Below, one piece after another: positions 10,470-21,700 of a stretch of DNA of 64,000 nt. Origin of the DNA: Argopecten irradians (lineage: Eukaryota; Mollusca; Bivalvia; Pectinida; Pectinidae). The position numbers and the translations under genes were made by a program. Below the pieces are notes generated by a model, which did no database searches, was not told the DNA's origin, and was given only the letters and a program-made list of their open reading frames with translations. Position 1 is the first letter of the stretch, and each line of letters opens with the position of its first letter. The DNA lies in assembly GCF_041381155.1 (NCBI RefSeq), contig NC_091136.1, positions 48,164,284 through 48,228,283 on the forward strand, read 5' to 3'.

Positions 10470-12449
10470 TCACGACTCATATTGCAATGGCAATATACTG
10501 ATATTTCCTTTTGTCCCAGTCCACACCAGCATGAAGGCGTGGTTGTTGAGCCGATTGGCTGCATCTTTCCTAAAAATGCGGATCGAACCCGGCTGTTGGG
10601 TACAGACTTTGTGGAATCGCCTGAACAATGTTTCGATACCCCTATAAGTTCGCATGTCATGTAGCGTCACGATCAGTAGGTAGTACGCGTACACTACGGA
10701 GTCGACAAACACCCAGCCTTCGTAATGTGTGCCATTGACAGTCTTTGGCCTCCCCATCTCGTCCTGTAGATCTGGTGGAATGAGACATTTGTCACAGGGA
10801 CTAAATACTATCTCAGACACCCGGAATCCTTTGTTATTTTGGGTGAGGTAGATACACTCGACTCCTTCGATAGTCTCGATGTATTCAGCACTGGCCCCTT
10901 CCTCTTTACACACCTCAAACTCTTGACTGGACTCCATTGATCTGATTGCAAGCGACAGAAGTGGTTTACAATATCCGAGTCGTCTTCTGTAATAGAAGAG
11001 GGTTGCCAGTTTGATTCGCGCAACGTATCCATTCTCACGAAGTTTGGGTACATAAAACTTATGTAAGCAATACAGATATTTGTTGGGAAGACCCATCTCC
11101 TCACAAATAGCAATAGACGAGAATAAATCTGATGCCAACTCCGAGTGGTTGTGAATCTCGTTCAGAACGTGCCAGTCCGTAAGACCGAAATAACATCTTC
11201 TGTAAAGATCTTCCTTTATTAATAGAATTGATATATTTTCTTTAATGGAGCAGTCAATGTTAAACATTTCTCCAACTCGTGTTTGAAGAAGATGCTGATA
11301 TAGACACTCACAGGATTCGTTATGCTGATGCTGACTTGCTACTTCTAACTTTTTCGTTTCGATATTCAAGGGTAAACATTGATACACTATGCTGGGTCCT
11401 TTTGTGATGATGTCATCGAGGGCATTTAAGACAATATGGTGAATATCCCCGTTCAATTTCCTTTCCAGCAAATTGACACCTGGAATAAAATAGTTAGGAC
11501 AACATTTGTTTTCAACGTAAGATCTGAGTTTCCTTAATGAGACCATTAAACATTCATTGAGGTTCTCTGACATCCAAAATGATCTCTCGTGCTCTTCGGA
11601 CATCCAGAACATGACCGTCTTAATATGATAGGAACTCAAAGCATCTTTAACTTGTGGTTGGATGATCCACTTCAACAACAATTTCATCAAAACATAACAT
11701 TTCATTTGCACATGATTAAATGATTTGGTGAGCAGATGTTCCGTTTTACTCAAAGACAGGCGCCATTCTATGGCTTGGGTATCGCTTCCTTGATGACCAA
11801 CGGCAACCACTAGACAACCAAATTCCTTAGTAGACTCTATAATGCGTGAAGAAGGCCAACCGTGGAATCTCTTCCTTAAACACCATTCGTCGAAATCTGC
11901 TGGTAGGGACGGACAATGAAATGCTATGACAGCATCGAAATCTAAGTGAAGGCCATCGTCATCCAACACAGAAGAGCTTAAAGCCGGCCCATGCACTTCA
12001 AATGGGAAATCTGGATCATCACTTGACGTCAAATCTACCTTGTTTGTGTTAAGAAGGTACTGCTTTCCTCTGTAATGGGTGTAAGTGTAAGGGAAGGTTT
12101 TGTTTCGGTTGGATAAATATTTCAGATGTTTGTATCCACGGTTTGGCCCACTTTCTAAAATCAGCACAGGATAATTGACGGGGATTTTATTTGATAAAAA
12201 GTATTCTGCCTTGTCTTGGTCTTTTTCATCAAACACTAAAGCAGGTAAAATTGCAATAATATCAATATCTGATTCGGTGTCATTAGAACTGCATAACGCG
12301 TCTCGTTTACTGCCCACACAGATCAGGGAGTGGTCAGTGGCACTGATAAACCCAATGTTCACATAGTTGAATGCTCTCCTGCGGTATTCAGTGAAGCTTC
12401 TTGACAAGCCAAATCCATCTAGTACATGGCTTAGATGATTACTTGACAT
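10470..12449 (-). CDS. Mab-21/cGAS-like nucleotidyltransferase (cGLR-type)
   Basis: A single long coding exon gives 659 residues from the ATG at 12449-12447 (MSSNHLSHVL). A longer frame runs to 12551, but an acceptor-like TTTTTCATTTGCAG ends at about 12489, so that extension is probably intron. A nucleotidyltransferase core is visible: G46-S47 followed by ESDIDII with D61 and D63, and a third acidic residue in HLDFDAVIAF (D170 or D172). This is followed by the Mab-21 helical part (HGWPSSRII, VAVGHQG, IEWRLSLSKTEHLL, FNHVQMKCYVLMKLLLK; residues 196-260). All three metal-binding acids look present, so catalysis is plausible; many Mab-21 proteins lack them. The C-terminal 230 or so residues match no domain I recognise. 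Family knowledge: cGAS-like receptors sense nucleic acid and make cyclic dinucleotide second messengers for STING-type signalling. Ligand and product cannot be read from the sequence. Confidence 0.85.
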   Translation of the reverse strand: MSSNHLSHVLDGFGLSRSFTEYRRRAFNYVNIGFISATDHSLICVGSKRDALCSSNDTESDIDIIAILPALVFDEKDQDKAEYFLSNKIPVNYPVLILESGPNRGYKHLKYLSNRNKTFPYTYTHYRGKQYLLNTNKVDLTSSDDPDFPFEVHGPALSSSVLDDDGLHLDFDAVIAFHCPSLPADFDEWCLRKRFHGWPSSRIIESTKEFGCLVVAVGHQGSDTQAIEWRLSLSKTEHLLTKSFNHVQMKCYVLMKLLLKWIIQPQVKDALSSYHIKTVMFWMSEEHERSFWMSENLNECLMVSLRKLRSYVENKCCPNYFIPGVNLLERKLNGDIHHIVLNALDDIITKGPSIVYQCLPLNIETKKLEVASQHQHNESCECLYQHLLQTRVGEMFNIDCSIKENISILLIKEDLYRRCYFGLTDWHVLNEIHNHSELASDLFSSIAICEEMGLPNKYLYCLHKFYVPKLRENGYVARIKLATLFYYRRRLGYCKPLLSLAIRSMESSQEFEVCKEEGASAEYIETIEGVECIYLTQNNKGFRVSEIVFSPCDKCLIPPDLQDEMGRPKTVNGTHYEGWVFVDSVVYAYYLLIVTLHDMRTYRGIETLFRRFHKVCTQQPGSIRIFRKDAANRLNNHAFMLVWTGTKGNISILPLQYES

Positions 12450-13963
12450 TTTGTAGTAGACCGGTTGCGATATCGAAGTTACGAACCCTGCAAATGAAAA
12501 AGAACAAGTAACGTACATTGCAGATTTCAATTCAGTATCTCTCCAATACAAGTATATTCTAATGTTCGGATAAGAATGACTTCAGTAACACGAAATATGG
12601 GACTTTTCGGTCTTCAATCAACAAAAGGGGTCAGAGTTATGGAGATTGTTAAACCAAATTCACACCGAAATACCTCCGATACTAATATATTCTTTTGATT
12701 TAGGTATTGACTTTACAGTAGTCAGAAACTGTTTTACAGACAAAACGTAGACAGGTAAATTTCTTTATTTACAAAACTGTTTAATGATATTTAGTCATTT
12801 ATATATATTCTACAAATCTACACAGCTAGCCTACTAATATGAAAATCGCCATCCCATCCATGTCTGCATGTTGTAGGGACATAATGCAGCATTCACAGTA
12901 GCATTTTTATAACGTAAACATGATGTGTCATTAATTCTTACAACGTTTTCAGTTGTACACAATATATGCATTTGAAATGTCAGCTTTGTTTGTTTCGTTT
13001 TATAACAATTTTGCTTCTTTACATCAAATTTAAAAACTGATTTTACAAAAATGCAGACGCTATTTCTTACTCATAGACTAATAACATAATTTTAAAGCAA
13101 ATGAAAAACCTTGTTATAGCAAATATCAATTATCTCTTTTCCATAATAAAATTGGTCCCTGGAATGATGTTCCTTCTGAACGATTGTGTTTGGTGTGATT
13201 GCTACATTTAGATTGTAAATGTTGAACTTTTAGCAATTGTGTAAACTTTGTTGTTACAGAAGAACAAATAAATCACTAAAAGGCTGTGGTATTGTTACTC
13301 TGAAATACACTCAAACACCTGACCGGACGTTAGCAATCATACATAGATGTATATTATACATGTAAACATGTTGTATGGTATACACATACACACTGAACTT
13401 TGACCTTTCGCAATATCGATATCTAGTAAACAGGTGAAGGTAAACTATGAATGAACACTCCGAGTACCAACGTTTGATATGCTATGGGAATAAGAACTTA
13501 TCAATCAACATATCATGTATTCTGAGATTTGATGACTTATTGATTTTTTTTACAAATCTGTTTACTTACTACAAACATCAGTAATGCTGTCGATTGCAAT
13601 GCCTGACATCAGTCGCCATGCTCAATGTATATGATTTGCCACGCTGTCGGCTGGCTATGTTATGCCTGACTTACCCACAAGCGTTGCGGGTTTATAGGTC
13701 AGGTGTTTGGCTCATATGTACAATTACCTGTATTGATACATTATCGTAAATACAAACAAAAAAGTAAATGTTTCAAGAATATACCTCATGGAAGTAGATT
13801 GATGAAGAAAAAGAAAAGAAAAAGAAAATGTCGGAAATTTACTTTACAGCAAGTAAAAAAACCATGCTTCTTATACTATATTATATGATATACCTTGTGT
13901 GGGCTGTCCATGGTCACTAATTGTGTTAATCATTCTGGAACTTATCTGGTATTATATTAACAA
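12450..13963. other. Upstream region of the cGAS-like gene, no other gene seen
   Basis: It holds a probable 3' splice site for a 5' UTR intron of the cGAS-like gene (acceptor ending at about 12489, minus strand), but the upstream non-coding exon and promoter cannot be placed. A short A/G-rich run (AAAGAAAAGAAAAAG) lies near 13810. The rest is AT-rich without recognisable content. Confidence 0.45.
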
Positions 13964-14327
13964 TTAAAGATGCTCCACCGCCGACAGAGCATAAATGATA
14001 TTCATCATTTGAACAATAATTGGTGTTTAATCGTGTATATATATGTCTAAGTAACACAAAAAATAAAATAAAAAAGATTATTTTGCCTTTGGTGCATGCG
14101 CAATCAGTACTTCATTCCATATAGGATATATTGCCTTGGAATTTTTTCGGGATGCAATTAATTATTTTTCATATCTTTAACTTGAAGTAAAATTAGAAGC
14201 TGAAACTTCTCAATGTTGGTAATGGTGTAAAGTAAGTAGCTTTTGTAACCGAAGAAAAATACTAAATAGTTTGCTACTGTTTTTGATAGTGAAAAAACAC
14301 TATTTGTCGGCGGTGGAGCATTTTTAA
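13964..14327. mobile_element. MITE family 1, copy 1 (TTAA ends)
   Basis: The 364-bp element has terminal inverted repeats TTAAAGATGCTCCACCGCC (left) and GGCGGTGGAGCATTTTTAA (right). The outermost TTAA on both sides suggests a TTAA target duplication, as used by piggyBac-type transposons. A second, shorter copy lies at 46101-46393 and can be aligned over the internal region (GGGATGCAATTAATTA, AAAGTAAGTA). It has no coding capacity. Confidence 0.85.
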
Positions 14328-15092
14328 GGTTTTTCTAATTCCATTCCGAGACAAAACCAAAACAGCAGACATATTGCTGCCTTGAAGTTAGTGATCATGT
14401 GTTGTTCCCTCATGTTTAATCGGCTGGAAGAGGAGTAGAATCAGAAAAGATTCATCACTCATTTGAATCTCTTGTTATGGAGTTCAAATACTAATTGTGC
14501 GAGGTAATAAATAAAAAAACTAATAATATTGTCTATCGATGAACTATCCTCAAACTGAAGTGTTTCCTATCTCTTTTACGTAAATAATGTCTATACATCG
14601 ATGGATAAAAATTATAACCTTTTTACAATTCTTACTATATAATTTTTACATACTTGTGACATGTCACACAATTCTTACTGACATTAAATTATTTTATATA
14701 AATGTAGCTAGCTGTAGATAGGACGTCGAGAAATAAGTGATCAAACCGCACCATTTCATCATCTGCTGCTACAGGGTGTCCCATAAATTATGTTTCACTT
14801 CCAAGTTTAATATTTTGTTATCAAATACAGAGTATAAAACACCAGTATGTTGACCGCAACAAAAGGATAAAAATGAAATAAATATTTCACACTTGAAATA
14901 AAAACATCACGAAGAAAAGGTAACGTTTACAACAATTTTAAAAAAGACACATTTATGCAAAATGTAGTAAAAACAACGTTAACCTTGATATTTCACCCAC
15001 TTGAAAGCAAATGTATTGACAATTGATTCTATGTTATATATTTCAATGCTTTCTTGTCTAGATGATTGCATTTTGTAATACTAGTAATCGGT
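14328..15092. other. Intergenic AT-rich stretch
   Basis: No gene, no clear repeat and no RNA gene are seen between two MITEs. Confidence 0.4.
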
Positions 15093-16087
15093 TGTATTCT
15101 TCTGAGGTTTCAGTCCCGCTGAAGTCTCGTTTCGACCTAGATCAAAGAAGTTATGAGATTTTCTAATAAAATCTGTCAATATCTGTAGCAAGTTGCCAGT
15201 TGCAAATTTTGTCAAAAATACATTTCTATTCTTAGTAGATTTTTATACGGGGATTTTAATAAATGGCTCATTTGGCGGCCATTTTGAAATTGTGTCTTTT
15301 TTCGCTATGAGTAGAGCCACAGTTTTACCATTTTTTACTGAAATTGTTTTTACTTAAATAACCACTGCGCCAGTATTTTTAGCTGTATCGAGCTCATTCT
15401 TGTTGTACATTTTTACTGGGTTCGTGGTAATTAAAATATTGAGCATTAATATGTGAAATGATACACTTTGGTCACTTTATTTTTACATTTAATGGTAATT
15501 TGAGCATTTTTAGTTTTTACTCTAAAATGCTGAAAAATAACAAATATTCAATTGGGCAAAAAAGTAAGCACACGGATCCCCCATTTTTCTGCCTGAATTT
15601 GAAAGAACAACCCTTTCCCTGTTGATGTGCAAAATATTAACAAAAGTTTAATACTAGAATTTTTTCTTTAAAGGTTTAAATTTGGCAAAAATGGCTGAAA
15701 ATGGTGCATTTTGTTGCTCAAAATTAAGGGGTAGGGGTAGCATGTGTTGTTATTCCGAGAAAAATATTAATTTTATTAATCAAAACTGGTATATTTTTAA
15801 AGACGACTACTGGAAAATAAATTCTACTAACATCCATAAACACCAAACACCTCATTATAAAATTATGGCTTTAATCTCTTGTGTATATGGTCAAAACGGC
15901 AAAATTTCCATAAAATCCAAAATTTTGTCAACTAGGTATCTTTGAGTGACAATAGCTCAAAAACGAGCACATGGACATATGTTTTTTCTTCCATTTTCTT
16001 TTATGGTATGAACTCCTATTTCCAAAAATCTATATGAAAAAAAATTAATACAAGAAGAATTTGACTTCTCAGAGGAGTACATCCTAA
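15093..16087 (-). mobile_element. MITE family 2, copy 1 (about 1 kb)
   Basis: It aligns over its whole length, in reverse orientation, with the copy at 58392-59402. The left end here (TGTATTCTTCTGAGG) matches the inverted right end of the other copy, and the right end (TCAGAGGAGTACATCCT) matches its inverted left end. The outermost TTAA-containing bases appear lost. The open frame at 15682-15945 is not matched by a conserved frame in the other copy, so it is unlikely to be a gene. Confidence 0.85.
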
Positions 16088-17768
16088 AAGGAAGTGTTTC
16101 TCTATATGGTCTAAATATATATCATACAAAAATAAAAGCGTCTCACGGAAAAAAATGTTTTTGTTGAAAACTGGAGCAATGGAGAACCATAATAAATATG
16201 TGCTTTGAAAAGATTGGATCATAATGTTTCGCTTCTTTGTGAACAGCATTCTCTTGGCATGTCAATATCTTAAAGTGATGACGCCATTATGATGTCAATG
16301 CCTTTTAGCAGAATCAAATACATTATTTCATACAACAACAACAATTTAGAATTTATGTCTTCATACAATCAACCAATTTCTTCTTTGTTCATGCAAACGT
16401 ATGTAAAAAACTTTGAAAGTGTAATTTCTGAGACATTCTGTATGACAAACTGCTGTCGTTGTTTAAAGAGTATTACAAATGCTATAAGGTTATTTAATAA
16501 AAGTTTCTCTAATAACGTGAAACATCTAAAATACAAAAGTTGGGGAACACTGATGGAACAAAGTCATGTGATTTTTTCATCTGAAGTATTACAAACACCT
16601 TACGTCAACACATACACAAGCTATTCTACTACATAATCTTTAGTCGGTGCATTGTGATCCAATGCTATTAATTAGAATCACAGTATCGAAAAAGACCAAT
16701 GAATAAACTAAATCGTGTGAAATGGGAAGTATACGCCAGTTCTCTTCTCACGATTGCCTTTAAAGAGTTTTCGGCCCGACATTTAATTACAGGCTTACAG
16801 CCACGATGACGATAAACGATGTCTTTGAGAGCGTGATTACTTACTGGTAATCAACAATAGACAGATTCAATAGTTACAACAGAACATTTAATTAACTTAT
16901 GCATAGGTCCAAATTTGAATTACTCAGCAAGAAAATAGTTGAAAATCGGGTTAAAGTTGTGGCAGAACTAAGGCCTTGATTCGCCAGATTAAACTAACAT
17001 TCTGTATACGTTTTAAGTAAATCTAAGCCGTGATACAGTGCCATCTTTTAGGGGGGATCATCTAATTTCCAAATTACGGACATGTCATGTTGAACTTCCT
17101 TTGCTGAATGTACAAGCCAGGTATCACTTAAGCTGCCAACAAGAAACAAGTTTACTGTACATTTGGTTGGTTTCTCTGAAGAGTCTGTTTATTATTTGTA
17201 GAATGTTTCATTGTAGAGATTTGTTTGCCACACATTGTACATGACCTGTCATCATATCTTTTTTGACAACGATGATATTCCACGATACCTATGAGTTTGG
17301 TCAATGTAAGGTTACAATTTCTTTGGAGGACCTCGTGTATATTAGTAGAACGCATATCAATGTAAATCTATGTAATTCTATATCTTTGTCATGCACTTGC
17401 CTGTACATGTCTTATTGGTAATATTTTCATTTATCAAATTGATATATAATGTAGTGTGCCAACTTCTGCCTTGCAGTTTTGCTGTAGAAATATAATTGAA
17501 CAAGTACAAATCTTCAAATACAACCATTTATGTTACCACTTCTATTAAAAAAAACATGTAACTTTGCATAACGATGATAATTTTAATACGGAGAAACAAA
17601 GTAAAGAGACAACTTGATCTCACATCTATTGTAAACACATCTGATTATGCATCACTGTCATAAGTTCGTCTGTGAGAAGCAGGTTACTATTTATAACCGA
17701 AAAAATAATAATTTATCGCAATCCAGGAAAATATAATAGCAAATTTGCTAAAACACTTGGAAGATATA
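16088..17768. other. Intergenic, downstream of the unrecognised gene
   Basis: AT-rich. The longest frame (16289-16636, plus) has 115 codons rich in Ser, Asn, Tyr and Thr and no recognisable domain. No poly(A) signal for the minus-strand gene to the right can be assigned with confidence. Confidence 0.4.
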
Positions 17769-18705
17769 TTAAAGACTACCGGACGATTCTTTAGCTCGAG
17801 AATGTAATCCTTTTGTTTTTCTAGAAACAACTTCCACTGTTGCTTTTGTATTGCTTATACCAGTTTTAATTCCCGACGAGTTTGGTCGCGAGGAAGGTGA
17901 TGTTGCACGCAGCGCGTCGTTTTGTTCTTTTTGTTTTATCCTTCGGAACTCCATCACAGAATGATTAATTTGACGAAGACACGAATTGCGTTGTATTCTC
18001 CGCTTAATATCATCGTCGTTTTGTTCACAGAAACTGCCAACCTTATGGTCGAGCGACTCGAAGTTGTTAATTTCCTTGCTTTTCCTCCACTCTACCATCT
18101 GATTGTAAAACGATTCTCGATCTTGTAGCTCATCATCGTCAAAGTATCTCACTTGCTCATCTCGTCTTCCGAGACTTCCAAGACGAGATTTCTTCCGAAG
18201 AGCAGCTTTATCACCATTAAACACTCGCGCTGTGCTCGGTCGGAGATCGATTTTAGACCTATGTTGATCTGTGAAAAACGAGGGGTCCACCTCGAACTCT
18301 TCCTCCTGCGCAACAGATTGTCTCCCTCCTCGACCTGACGGTTTGGAAGTCAACACAGCTGGACTAGTCTTCGGACGCAATGCACTTCTTGTGAACGCCC
18401 TGTGCTGGGTGTTGTTTGCGACAAAGTCTTCAATAGTTTGATCTTTAGGCTCTGGAGTGTTTTTCAGCTTTGATATATCTCTCTGTCTATCTCTATACTT
18501 TCGTAAACGTTTCTTCATTTCATTTTGTGATTTTCGTAAGTCCAATGCCACACTCTTTTTGGCTACGTCAATGTTGACAACCTTGAGCTCCAGAATTCTT
18601 TCCTCGACCTTGAGAGCGCGCACAGATGACTTGTCAAGGTCAGGGTACATGAATACGGCACGGCTGACCATCTCTCGAGGTTTGGCGTCACTGATGCTTA
18701 AGCTC
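17769..18705 (-). CDS. Unrecognised basic, coiled-coil-like protein, 3' exon
   Basis: The reading frame stays open upstream of its first Met (codons SLSISDAKPRE precede MVSRAVFMYP) to an acceptor TTTGTTTCAG at 18706-18715. The segment is therefore read as the terminal exon of a longer gene whose upstream exons I could not find. The part from Met is 300 residues. It begins with a heptad-rich helical stretch (about residues 20-70: LKVEERILELKVV, then LRKSQNEMKKRLRKYRDRQRD), then a Ser/Arg/Pro-rich disordered region, then DDDELQDRESFYNQMVEWRK and another charged helix (SVMEFRRIKQKEQNDALR), ending RAKESSGSL. It is strongly basic. No enzyme motif or known domain is visible. The codon pattern and length in this AT-rich setting argue for a real gene. 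A cytoskeletal or ciliary scaffold would fit the composition, but that is only a guess. Confidence 0.65.
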
Positions 18706-21700
18706 CTGAAACAAATTGAAAACGCGATAGAAAGATTTAAAAATGTTATATTGATATCTCAAATATTTACAGGATGTACAACATATTCTCCAAGAATCAT
18801 TTTACATGCATCGACCGTAAACATTGGCATCAACTTGAGAAACTGGCTGCAAAAAGAATTAAAAGAAGATTGCCAGGGAAAGAACATCAAAAATACTTAA
18901 AGTGAGAATGAAAATATGTCTGTAATGTCGTGTTATTGTGAGATACAAAGTAACTGCCCTGGTTTGGTTGTTACTGGTTCGTCCACTCCAAGCAATTTAA
19001 AGCAAGTAAAAAGATACTGATGTCCGTATGGTTGCCTGAAACCTTTCTTCTCCAGTATTGTTGATTAACGGGAATGTAAATAGCTTATTTAAGTAATGAA
19101 ACAATTCATTATTTTGGAAATTTGTCGTATCCTTGGAAATGTAGCATACTTAGTTTTTAGGGGAAGCGAGCTAAACATATATTTAGGCTAGCAGTTAGAA
19201 TTCAAATATTCAAATCAAAACAAGTTCAAATGTAAAAGTTGTAAGTTGTTTTGTCGAAGAACCTCGTATCATTACGTACATTCATGGCATTAGATTATGA
19301 ACACATAAAAAATATTTGATCGATGGGATTTACTTAATAAGGTTACACGAAGGTGTATGTTACATGTCCATCACACCAGCGACTTCAATCCGATTATAAT
19401 CCAGTGTGTATTTATCTAAATCGAAATTGTCTTGTCGTCCCACACGATTGAAGAATGTGTCTTTTTTCTTATGAAACACTAAGCTAAGGGGACGAAACCA
19501 AAAACTCAGTTTTTTTGTGTTTTTGCATGGCAACTTCTAAAAATTAAAATGATATAGTCCCAGCGGACGACATCCTCCAAAAGTTATTCGATTAGAATAG
19601 TGTAGTATTATTTTGGATATCTTATGTAGGGTAAAATTCAAGAATGGCATTTGAAGAATTAAAAAAATGAGCCTAGGCATTCTTTGGTAATACATGATGT
19701 ACCACACCAATTTGTATATTTGTTTATAGACTTACAGAAAAATCAATGATTAAATTTTGAAGTTTGCCAACACAAATCTATTTCATAATGTGATTGTTGA
19801 GAGAAGTTCTCTATATCTGACCGAACCCAAATTCCGACGACCCAGTCCCCACAAAACGCAAGAATATGATGAAGATAAAAACCTGAATATATAGCTAGAT
19901 ATAGGTCTGTCTGTTTTATGTTAACCTATCCTATAAGGTATTCTGGAACACGGTAGAAGTATACCCAAGGCCAAACTACCCCTTTTAAACACCTGTACAT
20001 GTGACATACGTATGGGTTCAATACCAAGTGCTCTTTATATAATGTGTAATTTGAGTCCTGTTTAATGGAAATTGTCTACGCGTGATCATGACTAAAGAAT
20101 TATGTAAATGTAATTTTTGGACAACACAATCGTCCGACAAGTTTTTTTTTTAATATTTAAACGTATTACTTCATACAATATCCCCTATACTTTTTGGCGT
20201 TGAAATATGTAAGGTAGTCCAAACAATATTTTCGGTGATGTTAATACTAATTACTGCCATGGTAGCTATGCTTGACCTAATCAGTATAATGCAAATATAT
20301 TTTCGAGTACCTAAATACCTAACGTGTCGTAAGTGATTTTTGTTGGATTTTAAAACCTATTTATTTTATTTATATGACCTTTAATTGATTTTAATGATCT
20401 TGAATTAAGTCAATTAGTGTGTATTTATTTATGGATTTCAATCAGTGTAGTGGAACTTTAGTCGACACGTAACGAATGTTAAGATAGAAATCCGCGCGGA
20501 TCGACAATGTTTACCGTCCATTGTTGTATGTGACGAGTTTTGTGGGCCCATGTTTGATCTGCATAACGACCAATGGTGGTCACACTAATACACTTTCAGC
20601 CACCGATAATCGGAAGAGAACGTTTGCTTAATTACATTAGAATAAATAGATATAAGTGGATATGTTCTATTTGCTGACGCAGAGACTCTTGTTGAATTGT
20701 GTGGGTAACTGGGATTTAGTTTTATTAAGTAGATATCTACAGAGTGTCCACCCTGATACAAGACTCAAATAAACACCACTTACAATATAAAATACTGGTA
20801 CATGTTAGATTCAAATATACATCTCTAATGCATGAACTTATAATTACCTTTACATAAGACCAGATGGAATACGACTTAATAATTAAAATGACACATTTCC
20901 CGAAATTTGAATAAATCAAAAGAAGATTAGTACGTATGTATTGCCTTAGAATCGAACAAATTCTTTTACTAATTTTGATTTAATTAGTCCAAGGCTCGAG
21001 TAATCACCACTTGTTATGTTAATAATTAGTACATTTTAACTTAAATTGCGATACTCGTTAATAGATATATCAAAAATAAATAAATGTTCTTAAATTCAAA
21101 TAAACCTAACTACATTGTATATAATATAAATTTATCAAAATTGTCAAGTCTTGAAATACACATTTAAATATTCACATATTGTATAAAGTGTTGCATCTCT
21201 CCACGACTGACTATAGATGTAACCACTAAATGTGCTAACTATTATTGCATTACTAAATTTACATACCTTGTCTCCTGTTAAATCATACCTTGGCCAGATT
21301 GTAGGAGTAGGTACGTGACATATCATAAAATATCTACCCTAGATGATCGATTACAATATAAAAGAATCATTCGGTAAATTTTGAAGAAATATTTCGTTCT
21401 ACAAGTGTTTATATTCGTATATTATATGTGTTCAAGACTAAATGAAATCAATATAAAGGGTTTATCGAACATGTCTCATGGTAATCTTTAATTAACATTT
21501 TACCTTATAACGGCTATATATGATAACCGGCGAGTGAGAGAGCTATTGATAACCGTTAACTAAATACAGTGTATGTATACGTGATATGCTTTTTTCACTG
21601 GGCTCGTGATACTTGAGTATAAGGTTCCACCTGCAGCCTATAATCAGTCAAATCCCTATAACTCACTATGACCTCGGTGTACAGAAACATTACCTATATC

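Noticed and set aside
12450-12551. Longer start for the cGAS-like protein (34 extra residues)
   Set aside because: A strong acceptor (TTTTTCATTTGCAG) lies inside this segment, so it is more likely intron plus 5' UTR, with MSSNH as start.
15682-15945. Coding capacity of the 1-kb MITE
   Set aside because: The frame is not kept in the second copy at 58392-59402 and has no transposase motif.
16289-16636. 115-codon plus-strand frame
   Set aside because: The composition follows the AT-rich background, no domain is visible, and no splice or poly(A) context supports it.
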